Origin: Mucilaginibacter gossypiicola
Lineage (GTDB): Bacteria; Bacteroidota; Bacteroidia; Sphingobacteriales; Sphingobacteriaceae
NCBI RefSeq assembly: GCF_900110105.1
Contig: NZ_FOCL01000003.1
Location: forward strand, 868,001 to 932,000
DNA length: 64,000 nucleotides
Reading direction: 5' to 3'
A program made the position numbers and the translations under genes. Positions 27,333 through 36,897 of this stretch are shown here, in pieces. How positions within the stretch are numbered: the stretch's first letter is position 1; every line of letters starts with the position of its first letter. Under the pieces are notes generated by a model that saw nothing but the letters and a program-made list of their open reading frames with translations, had not been told where the DNA came from and did no database searches.

Positions 27333-28275
27333 GTTTAGCTCCTTCGATTTGCCCGGCTGCCTTTAAAAGCTGCGCAAGCTGTTTCTTAGTGACTTTAAAT
27401 ATGGTACCGTGCTTATGCCCTACGGGTACACTCACGCTATCGGCCAGGTCTGTAAAAGTTTTAAAGTCGGTTGTGCGCATAGCGCCATATCTTTTTAAGC
27501 GGTACGAATCATAATAGATGAGCCAGTTATCGCCTGCTTTGGTCATGCTCGGGCCTTCGCTATAGGGTTCGGTAAACCTTGGCGTATAGTTACTGTAAGG
27601 GCCTAAAGGATTGTTGCTGAAGGCCACAAGGATATTGCGGTTTGGCCGGGTGTTATCCTTCATTACCAGCACGTAATCATTTTTGGCCCGCTTCACAATC
27701 TCAGCATCAATCACACTAAAACCCGGATCAAGGAAAAGCTTTGAGGGACTGAAAGTTTTAAAATCTTTAGTAGTAGTGTAGTACAGGCGATGGTTATTGT
27801 TCTCATCTTCCTGCCCCTTCGGAAAACGAAAAGGTACAGTAGAAGCCCAAACGATGATAAAATAGTTATTTTCATCATCATAAAATAACTCCGGTGCCCA
27901 GGCATTCACCGCGGTAGGCTCGTTAGCCATTACTTCAATATGCTCTTCGGCCGACCAATGGATCAGGTCTTTTGAACTGGCATAACCAATGCCTTTATCG
28001 TTTTTCCAGCCGGTTGTCCATACCAAATGATACGTACCATCAGGTCCCTGAGCAATGGATGGGTCGCGCATTATCTTTGCATCGCCAACTTCGGGTTTAA
28101 TGAAAATGTGGTCGATAGCATTCCAGTGATAAGCATCATTGCTATACAAAAAGCGCAACCCCTCATTTGCCGGTTCATGAAACGACGTAAAAAGGTACAC
28201 GCTTTTGCTGACCCTGCATGAAAACATCAACGCAATAGCTAATAATAGGGTGATATGTTTAATTGTCCTTTTCAC
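27325..28275 (-). CDS. GH43-like five-bladed propeller lipoprotein
   Basis: 316 aa with a lipobox-type signal (LLLAIALMFSC, Cys about residue 20), so probably an outer-membrane lipoprotein. The five-bladed propeller carries the three acidic positions expected of clan GH-F: RDPSIAQGPDG (base Asp), FSVIDAEIV (modulating Asp) and PYSEGPSMTKAG (acid Glu). VWTTGWKNDKGIGYASSKD is typical of one GH43 subgroup. Likely alpha-L-arabinofuranosidase or beta-galactosidase type activity, not resolvable here. Starts directly after the GH140 stop codon with no gap. Confidence 0.75.
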   Translation of the reverse strand: MKRTIKHITLLLAIALMFSCRVSKSVYLFTSFHEPANEGLRFLYSNDAYHWNAIDHIFIKPEVGDAKIMRDPSIAQGPDGTYHLVWTTGWKNDKGIGYASSKDLIHWSAEEHIEVMANEPTAVNAWAPELFYDDENNYFIIVWASTVPFRFPKGQEDENNNHRLYYTTTKDFKTFSPSKLFLDPGFSVIDAEIVKRAKNDYVLVMKDNTRPNRNILVAFSNNPLGPYSNYTPRFTEPYSEGPSMTKAGDNWLIYYDSYRLKRYGAMRTTDFKTFTDLADSVSVPVGHKHGTIFKVTKKQLAQLLKAAGQIEGAKHE

Positions 28276-29661
28276 TTATATCGCGTCAATAATGAGCACC
28301 CAGTCGTTACCGTTTGATACTTTACCGGGTGGTTTAAATTTGATTGTTTTAGCTTTCGCGAAGGTTCCGATAGCGGTAGTTTGCCCGTTGCGCGGGTTAT
28401 ACCAGGATGCTTTTAGTTTTGAACCCTCCAGTTTATCGGCATTAATATTGATCTGCACACCGGTATAGGTATATACAAACGCGTAGTTTTTGCCTCGGGT
28501 GGCGATCAGCCTGTTATATTTCTCGCCATTGTTACCTGCAATTAATGATTGGTCAGGTACACGATCCAAATACGGGCGTGATAGCATCAGTTTTTTCAAA
28601 TAAACCATCTGTTTTGCACCCGGATCGTTAACCGAATTGTACCAGTAGCCTTTTGAGCCGTAAGCACTGCCTTTATCTGTTGGCTTGTGCATTTGCATTA
28701 CGTCGTTATCGCCATAAGTATATCCGCAGGCACCTGCAAAAACCGACCAGTATCCATATCGCCTTACGTCGGCGGCAGTCCAGCGGGGCAATTTAATGTT
28801 GTGCAGGCCGTGAGGGATTTTTTCGTAAGATGGCTCGGCATCAAGTGTTGGTTTTATGGGAGATAGGTTGTAATCCGTTTGCACATAGCGCCAATTGTCT
28901 TCGCCATACTTTAAGTCTTTCTTCGAGGTGTCCTGCGCATAGGTGCGATGGCCCGACTGAAAGCAATTAAAATCTAACCAGCTTTCATTATGAAACCATT
29001 TTGATGATTGTGTACGGCCGCGGGGATGATAGGTAATGAGGTGTGTTCCGTCCACATCGTGCAGCGTATTACCTATAGCATTCCAGGTTTTTAACGAATC
29101 TGAACCGGCTATATCACCGCCATTCATCCAGATCACATTCGGACGGTCGCGGTATCTTTTCGCTAAAAATTCGGCGTATGCTTTCGCTTTTTCCGCACCG
29201 ATATGGCTTTCTTTTACTACCGATCCCCAAACGGGTACCAGTGCAACGTATAATCCTTTTTCAGCGGCTTTGGTAATGATCCAGTCGATATGATCCCAAT
29301 AATCATACTCGTTTCCTTCACCAAAAGTATTGCCAGGGGTTGTTTTAGGTTGAGCGATATTCTTATTGCTCAAGGCCGAGTCACCATAAGCATTGGTTTC
29401 TTTAATACTATGCACCACCATCACCTGGATCACGTTGAAACCCTGTTTACTGCGGATATCGAGGTATTGCTCGGCTTCTTCCCTTTTCAATTTAGAGAAC
29501 AGCAGCCAGCCGGTATCGCCAAGCCAAAAAAATGGCTTATCACCGGCCATGAAATAGCGATGGTTGTTGGATATGCTTAAATGGGGCATGGTTGTTTCAT
29601 TGCTTTTAAATGCAAAAAACAAACAGGCAATGGCAATTAGTATGGTAGATTTTTTAAGCAT
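28276..29661 (-). CDS. GH140 apiosidase (DUF4038-type TIM barrel)
   Basis: 461 aa, signal peptide about residues 1-19, then the characteristic opening HRYFMAGDKPFFWLGDTGW. Catalytic candidates are D183 in NVIWMNGGDIAG and E276 in KPTLDAEPSYE; in the characterised family member BT_1012 the catalytic pair is an Asp and a Glu in the same blocks. A further family block is YWSVFAGACGYTYGDN, and the C-terminal beta-domain ends WVLIIDAI. GH140 hydrolyses the linkage between apiose and the galacturonan backbone of RG-II. It is the strongest single indicator of an RG-II-type substrate in the window. It starts after a repeat-filled 327-bp gap, so internal transcription start or processing is possible. 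Confidence 0.88.
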   Translation of the reverse strand: MLKKSTILIAIACLFFAFKSNETTMPHLSISNNHRYFMAGDKPFFWLGDTGWLLFSKLKREEAEQYLDIRSKQGFNVIQVMVVHSIKETNAYGDSALSNKNIAQPKTTPGNTFGEGNEYDYWDHIDWIITKAAEKGLYVALVPVWGSVVKESHIGAEKAKAYAEFLAKRYRDRPNVIWMNGGDIAGSDSLKTWNAIGNTLHDVDGTHLITYHPRGRTQSSKWFHNESWLDFNCFQSGHRTYAQDTSKKDLKYGEDNWRYVQTDYNLSPIKPTLDAEPSYEKIPHGLHNIKLPRWTAADVRRYGYWSVFAGACGYTYGDNDVMQMHKPTDKGSAYGSKGYWYNSVNDPGAKQMVYLKKLMLSRPYLDRVPDQSLIAGNNGEKYNRLIATRGKNYAFVYTYTGVQININADKLEGSKLKASWYNPRNGQTTAIGTFAKAKTIKFKPPGKVSNGNDWVLIIDAI

Positions 29662-29732
29662 AATTATAATAACTAATTCCTCTTTAATTTAGAAGCGTGG
29701 ATTCCTAAAACTACAGCATTGCTGTATATCTA

Positions 29733-29867
29733 CTCACCCCGACTTCGCTGCGCTTGTCACCCCTCTCTACGCAAGCGTAAAGAGGGGATTTGATCCTTAT
29801 TTTTTCTTTACCCTCTTTCCGCCAAAGGCGAAGAGAGGGTGGTCCAGCGTAGCGTAGACCGGGTGAG
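29733..29867. repeat. Imperfect long palindrome, type D (CTCACCC...GGGTGAG)
   Basis: Outer arms CTCACCC at 29733-29739 and GGGTGAG at 29861-29867. Inside, a second pairing joins the CCCTCTCTACGC and AAGAGGGG region with CCCTCTTTCC and GAAGAGAGGG. GC-rich in contrast to flanks. The type is seen once in this window. Confidence 0.75.
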
Positions 29868-29893
29868 TCAACTCTGCGACATGCTTTGCAGGC

Positions 29894-29976
29894 TCAAGCG
29901 TCCACGCTTACATTCCACATATTTTACAGGAGCGTGGACGCTCCGATTAAGCCAACACTCAAGCGTGGACGCTTGA
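29894..29976. repeat. Palindrome cluster, type C (AGCGTGGACGCT)
   Basis: Perfect 16-bp arms at 29894-29909 and 29961-29976, and a third copy of the core at 29929-29944. Each copy is itself nearly self-complementary (AAGCGT-CC-ACGCTT), so several alternative hairpins can form. It ends 13 bp before the stop codon of the beta-helix/barrel gene. Confidence 0.88.
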
Positions 29977-29988
29977 CCATGCGCGGCA

Positions 29989-32900
29989 TCAATTACGGCT
30001 CAACCACAAAATAGCGGCCCCGCTTCCCTGTCCTTTAATTTCCGTATTAACTGCACCTTTTACCGTTTCTGTACCGGGTAAAAGCTCACCCGTTTTAGGG
30101 TCTATCCATTGTGCTTTGTAGCTGATACCAGTTGATAGATCAAGGTGGATCCCACCGCCGTTGCTGTAAACTATGTATCCTTTTGATGAAGCCAGCCCCC
30201 ATTGATCTTTAGGCGAGCCAGGCAGATCAGTTGGTTTCATGCTGCTTGCATCTGCCAGGAAAGCTTTATTGGTGTTAGCTGGCAGCACAGGTAATGAACC
30301 ACCGGCTATGAATACCGCCCAGCCAAAATGGTCATAATCATCGGCAGAAAACAGTACTGCTTTATCCGGGTATTTGGTGCGATATTCGTGTACCGCACGG
30401 TAAACCTGTTCAAATGACGCTGCCTTTGGTTTAAAGATGCGTGCTTGCTGGCGCGGAGCCAGACTTTGGCCACCGATTGGTTCATAAGCCGTTCCGTTGG
30501 CCTGGTAATACCAGTAACGGATATCGATGACGTTAATCACCGAAGCCGTTGCAGGGTTAGCAAGAATAGCATCCTGCACATCCTTGGTGGCACTCAAACC
30601 TATGATCTGTTTCTTTTTATGGGTGGTTTCCCACTGTTTAATAGTTTCAACCCAAAACTTCATAAAGTGCAGCGGACCGGTAAATTCTGCCCCTATCTGC
30701 TGGATCACCCCGGTATTACCGGCGAAGTTGTCCATACATTTATTGATGTAGGCAATATGCAGCTTGCGCCTTGCCGGGTCGGTTTCGTCATAAAACTGCT
30801 CGGCCATAAACTGGCGCTTATCGCCGGCGTAAGGTACAGGCTCGGGGAAACCCGTGCCGTTGATATTGTTTGCCGTGCGCCACGGAAAATCGGTGTAATG
30901 CGCACCTGCTTCAATAATGTTATGCTGAAAATAGTTTTGGTGGACCAGAACCAGGCCTTTCTGATCGGCCAGATCGGCAAACTGTTTCAGGCGGTTCCAG
31001 TACCAGGTGTTGTATTTGGTCAAATCGTATTTGCTCAATCCATCGTAGGCCAGTTCCTTACCGCTGCGGGCGAATGGCAGCTCGTAAAATGGTGCCCAAA
31101 CATCGCCATCCATCCTGCGAATACGCTCGTGATCATCACGGCGGCGATCATACCATAAACCGTAATTATGCTCAAATACCACGATATTATCTTTTCGCAT
31201 CCAATCGGTAACTGAATTTAAATCGTCAGTTAAACCGGTACCTGTTTGACCGGGTACCCAGCGGGAGATGGCCGGTTTGGCTTCCTTTTCTGTATAATCG
31301 GGATGTACGGTGCCGCTCCACCATGGGGTTTCAAAATGCCTGCCTGTTAATACCACATTGCCACGGGTTAACCAACCGTTGGTAACGGCCATCTTTGGAG
31401 CTAATGCAGCAGTTGTAGTATTTTTATATCCTATTTCGTCAATATTTTTAGCATTTGCAGATGAAGTATTAATCGAATTTCTTTTAGATGCTTGATCTAT
31501 CCAGTTGCTGATAGTTACTGCCGGTTTACGTGCAGCGGCCATTAACTCTGCTGCCTGCTCAACTGTCGGGCTGCTTGAAGGTTCAGTAGCCGGATATAAG
31601 ATATCGGCTTGTTTGCTTACATCTTTATCTAATCGGTTAGCCAGTTGCGCATAGTAAAAACTTCTTGGGCTTATGGTGCTGTTGGGTGTGCTCCAATAGC
31701 CATCGCCTGCAAATTGCGCCCATGTACCAAAAGCCCAGTTTTGAGCAGTTGGCGGCTGGTAATTATCAACCCGCGCTGCGGTACAATTCCAAAACATACT
31801 GTTGGCAGCGCTCCATCCGGCACCCTGCCCGTCCTGTCCGCGATTCATATAGCTTAGTGGCTGACCATCTATGTTTGCGATATCAAATAAAACACCTGAG
31901 GCCCAGCTATCAATGCCGCCACTAAAACCCAGCGAACCTACCGACATACATTGCACAAAGGCATTTGGCCCCGGTGCGCAATAACCAGTGGCAAAATCAT
32001 GAAAGCCCTGCTCAGAATATAAACGCTGAAAAAGATTTTGTCCGCCCATAGTAAGGAATGTATTACGGCGTTGCCCCCCTATTTCCGAAACCGGCGCAAG
32101 CGATTTACAATCCTCAACTGTAACGCGGTTTCCGGTAGTACCAACAAATACCGCCGAACCTGCAAAATGCTCAAATGTTATCTGGCGTACCCAGGCATCA
32201 CTCACATTTTCTATGGTGATTGCCATCCAGCGATGGGCTTCATCTTTGGCATTAGCAGTGTTATATGCAGATTGTAGTTTTAAGTTTTCGACACCTACCT
32301 GGGCAATTCTTCCAGGCCATTGGTAGGTTGCTATTAAGCCACCGCCATAAGTGGTATCCAAAGCGGTAGTTAAAGGCGCGTCAAGGGTTATCTTATTGCC
32401 ATCTATCGATATTACTTTGCGATCCCAGTAAATGTCGCGTTCTCCGGGTTTCCAGGCTAAGGCGGTTAGGTCGCCGCCAAAATGATCAGTTTTGATGGTA
32501 CTGATCCATACCTGCGTACTTGGGCGATGGATAAAAACCAGATCACCGGTTTTAATATTTGCGCCATCTGCAATATGCAGCGTATTGGCATTTACCGGTA
32601 CATAAGCATCGGTAATTTTAATTTCTTTGGATGTTTGCCGGTCATTTTTTCCGGTTACATGTATAAAAGTCTCTCTGTCTGTTCCTGCAGCGAATAATAT
32701 GGTGCCATTAGCAGCCATCCCGCTTCCTCGTAAAACCACGCCCGAAGCATTAATTTTAAGGCTACCGTTTACCTGGTATGTGCCTTTGTCAAGCAATACC
32801 GCTCCGCGAAAACCATCTTTGTCGGCAGGTAAACCAGCCACATAATCTAAAGCAGCCTGGATCCTCAATGTTGCGTCACCTGCTTTTACTGGCACTACAA

Positions 32901-33144
32901 CTTTTACGGGCACAAATGGGATAGGCTTTTCGGATGCCATATATCCGCAATATGAATAATCAGGAATGCGGTCGCCATTGGGGGCTACCGCGTAAGTCAG
33001 TTTGCCGTTTTTATCGGCGGCAACAGGCGGTTGTGGTTTAGGGGCTTTTTTCTTATCCTGTGCAAATAAGGGGGAATGCATAAGCATCCCCCCAGTCATT
33101 AAACCAACCCAAATATAAATCCTTGTAAACCTCAATTCCCGCAT
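29989..33144 (-). CDS. Beta-helix plus barrel protein, DUF6298-like, uncharacterised
   Basis: 1051 aa with signal peptide ending SPLFAQ. Residues about 85-500 look like a pectate-lyase-type right-handed beta-helix: GAVLLDKGTYQVNGSLKI, ITIENVSDAWVRQITFEHFA, NRVTVEDCKSLAP. A linker follows, and from about residue 600 there is a (beta/alpha)-rich domain with acidic residues (WMRKDNIVVFEHNYGLWYDR, IQQIGAEFTGPLHFMKFW, VLFSADDYDHFGW), then a small beta-sandwich end (AQWIDPKTGELLPG). I recall the C-terminal half as DUF6298. The combination of a polysaccharide-binding or cleaving helix with a possible glycosidase barrel is unusual. No function is known to me; it is one of the best candidates for a new pectin enzyme here. 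Confidence 0.65.
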   Translation of the reverse strand: MRELRFTRIYIWVGLMTGGMLMHSPLFAQDKKKAPKPQPPVAADKNGKLTYAVAPNGDRIPDYSYCGYMASEKPIPFVPVKVVVPVKAGDATLRIQAALDYVAGLPADKDGFRGAVLLDKGTYQVNGSLKINASGVVLRGSGMAANGTILFAAGTDRETFIHVTGKNDRQTSKEIKITDAYVPVNANTLHIADGANIKTGDLVFIHRPSTQVWISTIKTDHFGGDLTALAWKPGERDIYWDRKVISIDGNKITLDAPLTTALDTTYGGGLIATYQWPGRIAQVGVENLKLQSAYNTANAKDEAHRWMAITIENVSDAWVRQITFEHFAGSAVFVGTTGNRVTVEDCKSLAPVSEIGGQRRNTFLTMGGQNLFQRLYSEQGFHDFATGYCAPGPNAFVQCMSVGSLGFSGGIDSWASGVLFDIANIDGQPLSYMNRGQDGQGAGWSAANSMFWNCTAARVDNYQPPTAQNWAFGTWAQFAGDGYWSTPNSTISPRSFYYAQLANRLDKDVSKQADILYPATEPSSSPTVEQAAELMAAARKPAVTISNWIDQASKRNSINTSSANAKNIDEIGYKNTTTAALAPKMAVTNGWLTRGNVVLTGRHFETPWWSGTVHPDYTEKEAKPAISRWVPGQTGTGLTDDLNSVTDWMRKDNIVVFEHNYGLWYDRRRDDHERIRRMDGDVWAPFYELPFARSGKELAYDGLSKYDLTKYNTWYWNRLKQFADLADQKGLVLVHQNYFQHNIIEAGAHYTDFPWRTANNINGTGFPEPVPYAGDKRQFMAEQFYDETDPARRKLHIAYINKCMDNFAGNTGVIQQIGAEFTGPLHFMKFWVETIKQWETTHKKKQIIGLSATKDVQDAILANPATASVINVIDIRYWYYQANGTAYEPIGGQSLAPRQQARIFKPKAASFEQVYRAVHEYRTKYPDKAVLFSADDYDHFGWAVFIAGGSLPVLPANTNKAFLADASSMKPTDLPGSPKDQWGLASSKGYIVYSNGGGIHLDLSTGISYKAQWIDPKTGELLPGTETVKGAVNTEIKGQGSGAAILWLSRN

Positions 33145-33174
33145 TATAGCAGTTGTTTAAAAATCTATTTTTTT

Positions 33175-33306
33175 CATTGCCGTTGGTTTTAACCAACGGT
33201 TATAGAAGCCAAAAAATCCGGGCTTCAGCCAAATTATGTAAGTGGCATTTGGGCTAAAGCCCTTTGTTTCCATTTATTATTCCGTTGGTTAAAACCAACG
33301 GCAATG
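33175..33306. repeat. Long palindrome, type E (CCGTTGGTTTTAACCAACGG)
   Basis: Perfect 25-bp arms at 33175-33199 and 33282-33306; each arm is itself a hairpin (CCGTTGGTT-TT-AACCAACGG). An inner imperfect pair (GGGCTTCAGCC with GGGCTAAAGCCC) fills the centre. It occupies the 206-bp gap between the PL1 gene and the beta-helix/barrel gene. Confidence 0.95.
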
Positions 33307-33350
33307 ATTTTTATAAACGATACAAATGACTTCAAGCTTCTAATATTTCT

Positions 33351-35012
33351 TTATTTTAAAGTAGCCAGTTTCTTTTCGCCTTTAGCGGCTACTGTATTTA
33401 AATATACTTCGATATTGGTATAACCGCCGCCATTTTTTGCAGGTAGCGCCGAGTCTTTACCATCTTTAGGGTTAAGGCCGTGAGCCAGTTCCCAATCGTC
33501 AGGCAAACCGTCATTGTCCGAATCTTTGTAAGGCGTGCCTTTATATTCAGGATAGCCGCCAACCTGCCATGGAGCAGTGATGATACCCAGTTTGTATGAG
33601 TCTTTAGGTAATTTACGCACTTTAAACTGGTACGCAGTATCGGTTTCCATGTCTTTGTAAGTGATTTTACCGGTACGTACCTGCTCGGTGATGCGAACGT
33701 CAACCGGGTCGCGTTTCGGCAATGTTGCACCGGCGTTTGCCACAACAAATTTGAAAGCATCTTTTGCCGATAGGATCGTCATTGAAGGCATCGGGAACGG
33801 AACATCTGATTTCATATAATCCTTGTACTGGCCGGCATCAGGTAATTCTTTACCACCCGGGCCTTCAACCTGGATACCACCGTTCCAAGCATCTTTGGTT
33901 ACTTCAGGATAGCCTTCCATGATGTTACCTGATGCATAAACACGACCGAATACTTTTTCTTTCAACTTGCTCCTGCCCGATTCCGGTTTCAGGATGCGGT
34001 GACCCACCGGTTCATCTTTTGGTGTAACCGGACCTGGTTTAAAGTAGTTATTGATCACATTGTAATTGGTAGTATAATCGCCGCCATCCATTGAACGGTG
34101 GTGCCAGTTAAATACCACGTTATTTACAAAGTTGTATACACCATTCCAACCAACTGATGGGTTACGGCCGGTGTTATCTGCCCAAAGGTTACGCATCAAT
34201 GAGCTGTTTTCGCCGCCGGTAGTTGAACCGAAAGCGTGGTTCCAGTAATCCAATGATTCGGAGTAGATACAGTTTTGGATGGTGATATTCACAGTACCCA
34301 GTTTCTCTTCTTTTGAGCCATCGCCCGGATCAAACATGTGACGGTACATCGAAAAGTTTTCGTCCAGGCCCCAGCTTGCAGATACGTGATCGGCAATAAT
34401 GTTACCAACAGGATTACCGCCCAAAGCATCATCCCTGCGACCAACATTGGTTTCGCCACGGCGGAAACGCATGTAGCGGATCACAACGTCATGCGTGTTA
34501 ACCCAAAATGATTCGCCGGCAACGCAAACACCATCGCCCGGTGCTGTTTGTCCTTCAATGGAAATATACGGAGCCCTTACAATGATCGGCGTTTTGATCC
34601 GGATGATACCAGAAACATTGAATACTACGATACGGGCACCGCCTTTTTCGCAGGCTTCGCGTAGTGTACCCGGGCCATTATCAGCCAAACTGGTAACTAC
34701 ATATACCTTACCACCACGACCACCAAAAGTAAATTTACCTCCGCCTTCTGCACCAGGGAATGCCGGGATCTTAGCCTGCGGCAAATCTGTTGGGCGCGCA
34801 GCCCATGGTACGTATACTTTGCCACGCCTTTGATCGGCCTGGATAATCGGCAGGGCAACAGCCCATGCCGAATCTGAACGACGGGTAGCCTCTTTCATCA
34901 AAGCTTCACTCTCTGCTTTAACCTTTTCCGGCACTTCAGGGTATTGGGCAAAAGCCGGTTTAGCTAAACCCAATGCCGCTGCTACTAAAAATAAAGCTGT
35001 GTGTTTTTTCAT
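33351..35012 (-). CDS. Pectate lyase, PL1 family
   Basis: 553 aa with signal peptide MKKHTALFLVAAALGLAKPAFAQ. The Pel-C-type beta-helix starts at AFPGAEGGGKFTFGGRGGKV and continues with VTSLADNGPGTLREA, ISIEGQTAPG and VVIRYMRFRRGE. The Ca2+-binding Asp residues are in RRDDALGG and IADHVSASWGLDENFS. A C-terminal thrombospondin-3/EF-like calcium loop, DSDNDGLPDDWELAHGLNP, follows the helix. It should cut the homogalacturonan part of the substrate by beta-elimination. It lies 64 bp after susD, consistent with a role as the initiating endo-enzyme of the locus. Whether surface or periplasmic is unclear; no lipobox. Confidence 0.9.
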   Translation of the reverse strand: MKKHTALFLVAAALGLAKPAFAQYPEVPEKVKAESEALMKEATRRSDSAWAVALPIIQADQRRGKVYVPWAARPTDLPQAKIPAFPGAEGGGKFTFGGRGGKVYVVTSLADNGPGTLREACEKGGARIVVFNVSGIIRIKTPIIVRAPYISIEGQTAPGDGVCVAGESFWVNTHDVVIRYMRFRRGETNVGRRDDALGGNPVGNIIADHVSASWGLDENFSMYRHMFDPGDGSKEEKLGTVNITIQNCIYSESLDYWNHAFGSTTGGENSSLMRNLWADNTGRNPSVGWNGVYNFVNNVVFNWHHRSMDGGDYTTNYNVINNYFKPGPVTPKDEPVGHRILKPESGRSKLKEKVFGRVYASGNIMEGYPEVTKDAWNGGIQVEGPGGKELPDAGQYKDYMKSDVPFPMPSMTILSAKDAFKFVVANAGATLPKRDPVDVRITEQVRTGKITYKDMETDTAYQFKVRKLPKDSYKLGIITAPWQVGGYPEYKGTPYKDSDNDGLPDDWELAHGLNPKDGKDSALPAKNGGGYTNIEVYLNTVAAKGEKKLATLK

Positions 35013-35076
35013 ATTCTATATTGGTAATTTTCTTTCTGTTGATTGGTTAGCAGGTACCCATCGTTCAATTAATTTA

Positions 35077-36894
35077 TTATTGAAGCGGATCAAACGGCCC
35101 ACCCCAGGTGTTGTTTTGCTGTAAATTGACATTGTTTAACAATGCAGCCGCAGGGATGCCGAAAAAGTAATCGCCCGCCTGAACTGCGATATTGTATGAA
35201 TCCAGCGTTTTGGTTTTAACGGTGAACGATGCACTGTACAGTGCATCCAATGACGCAGCTGCAGAAGCATCCCTTGTGCCGGTGATATAATCTTTAGCGC
35301 TTGCATTATTGTTAAGCGTAACGGTGAGGCCTGTTCTTTTTGAGCCGTTTAATGTGCTTTCAAGCAGTTTACGGCGGCGAAGGTCCCAATAGCGTTTACC
35401 TTCAAAAGCAAACTCAATTTTGCGCTCATTCATGATAGCCGTGATCATCTGATCGGGGCTCATGCCTGCATCTAAACCGTACTGGTTATCGGCACCGGCC
35501 TCAATCCCGGCACGTTTCCTGATAGCTGCAATATTGGTATAGCCTGTAGTAACATTACCCAATGCAGCAGCACATTCGGCCTGGTTTAATAACACCTCTG
35601 CATAGCGGATCTCCATCCAATCGGTACCAACATAAGGCGCGTTTGCTACGCTAACATTTGGGTCGATAGCTTTACGCAGATAAAACCCGGAGTTGGTTGC
35701 TGATGCCGGCTCAGTAGTTTTAACACCCGAGCCGTCTGCCTTGTTGTAGTAGAAGTAAGTCCACAGGCGGTACGAGGTGTTACCGTTTATAGGCCAGTTA
35801 CAACCGTTATAGGCAATAGTTTTGTTAAACCTTGGGTCGCGATTGTCAAAAAACTTAGAATCGTCATAAGCATATTTTGTTGATGCGCCAGGTGCTTTAC
35901 CATCAAGCATAGGGTATGATTTTACAATATCCCAGGTAGGCTGGTTTGAACCGCCCTTAGTACCTAAATAAGCGGGACGGGTTGCATTGTCATAAGTGTT
36001 GTTGTTTTGGTTTTGATCGGTTGTTGATGTGTTATAACCAGTAACCAAAATAGCTTCCGGGTTACTGCTGCTTTCGGTAAACCACATGTTATCATATGAA
36101 GGATTTAAACCGTAATTATTGGCAGTAAGTATCTGCATTGCCTTATCATTGGCATCAGCAGCAGTTTGCCAGCGGGCGGCATCGTTGCTGGGATTAAACT
36201 GAGGACTTGCATAGGTTAACAATACCCTACCTTTAAAAGCAGCAGCGGCAGCTGACGAAATACGGCCATAGTCACTTCCGCTCCATTTAGCAGGCAAATA
36301 TTTTATACAGCTGTCCAAATCGCTTACAATTTGTTTAAAGCACTCTGAAGTTTTGTTACGAGGCAGTAAAGCCGCGTTCTTGGCGTCCTGGCCTATAGCA
36401 TCTAACGGCTTTAATACCAGCGGAACCCCGCCATACAACCTTACTAAATCAAAATACCTGAAAGCCCGCCAAAAATAAGCCTGCGCTTTATACCTGTTTT
36501 TTGTTCCTGCCGGTAAAGTACTGGCATCAAGGTCCTGCAGGGTTTGATTGATATTACGGATCCGCCCGTAATTATTGCTGATGTTTACTGATGTACCGAT
36601 ATCACCAACAGTTTCGATAGTAACTGTTCCTTTTACGTAGGCGTTATCGCTGTAAAATTCGTCGCATTTATCGCCGCCGCCGCCAATAGCGCCGCCGGTG
36701 TCGCCAAACCAACCGGGTTGGTTAGCTGTGTACAGGTAATTGATATTTAAGATAGCTACCGTTGAGTCATTAAATACCTGGCTGGGGGTGCTATGGGTAA
36801 GATCCTCTTTATCGAGCACCTTTTTACAGTTCGTAAACAGGGCTGATACGATCAAAGCTGCAAATATGGTTTTAAATAATTTCATGTCTTTCAA
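35077..36894 (-). CDS. SusD/RagB family surface glycan-binding lipoprotein
   Basis: 605 aa with a lipobox at IVSALFTNC (Cys about residue 23). Tetratricopeptide-like helices are seen in KNRYKAQAYFWRAFRYFDLV and GGVPLVLKPL, and the C-terminal signature is MNERKIEFAFEGKRYWDLRR. Length is in the upper range of the family. A glycine-rich loop (GGAIGGGGDKCDEF) is distinctive. It would sit over the SusC channel at the cell surface and bind pectic oligosaccharide. Start: Met1 is used here, though Met4 (MKLFKTIF) is equally likely. 3 bp after susC. Confidence 0.95.
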   Translation of the reverse strand: MKDMKLFKTIFAALIVSALFTNCKKVLDKEDLTHSTPSQVFNDSTVAILNINYLYTANQPGWFGDTGGAIGGGGDKCDEFYSDNAYVKGTVTIETVGDIGTSVNISNNYGRIRNINQTLQDLDASTLPAGTKNRYKAQAYFWRAFRYFDLVRLYGGVPLVLKPLDAIGQDAKNAALLPRNKTSECFKQIVSDLDSCIKYLPAKWSGSDYGRISSAAAAAFKGRVLLTYASPQFNPSNDAARWQTAADANDKAMQILTANNYGLNPSYDNMWFTESSSNPEAILVTGYNTSTTDQNQNNNTYDNATRPAYLGTKGGSNQPTWDIVKSYPMLDGKAPGASTKYAYDDSKFFDNRDPRFNKTIAYNGCNWPINGNTSYRLWTYFYYNKADGSGVKTTEPASATNSGFYLRKAIDPNVSVANAPYVGTDWMEIRYAEVLLNQAECAAALGNVTTGYTNIAAIRKRAGIEAGADNQYGLDAGMSPDQMITAIMNERKIEFAFEGKRYWDLRRRKLLESTLNGSKRTGLTVTLNNNASAKDYITGTRDASAAASLDALYSASFTVKTKTLDSYNIAVQAGDYFFGIPAAALLNNVNLQQNNTWGGPFDPLQ

Positions 36895-36897
36895 AGT

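Larger units (their letters stand above)
29662..29988. other. Intergenic gap between beta-helix/barrel gene and GH140, filled by palindromes
   Basis: 327 bp with no open frame worth calling. About two thirds is occupied by two palindromic blocks (29733-29867 and 29894-29976). The part next to the GH140 start (29662-29730) is AT-rich and could hold a promoter, but I see no convincing -33/-7 pair. Confidence 0.8.

Noticed and set aside
30445-31158. 237-aa plus-strand open frame
   Set aside because: Entirely antisense to the beta-helix/barrel gene, no recognisable domain or promoter; a shadow frame.
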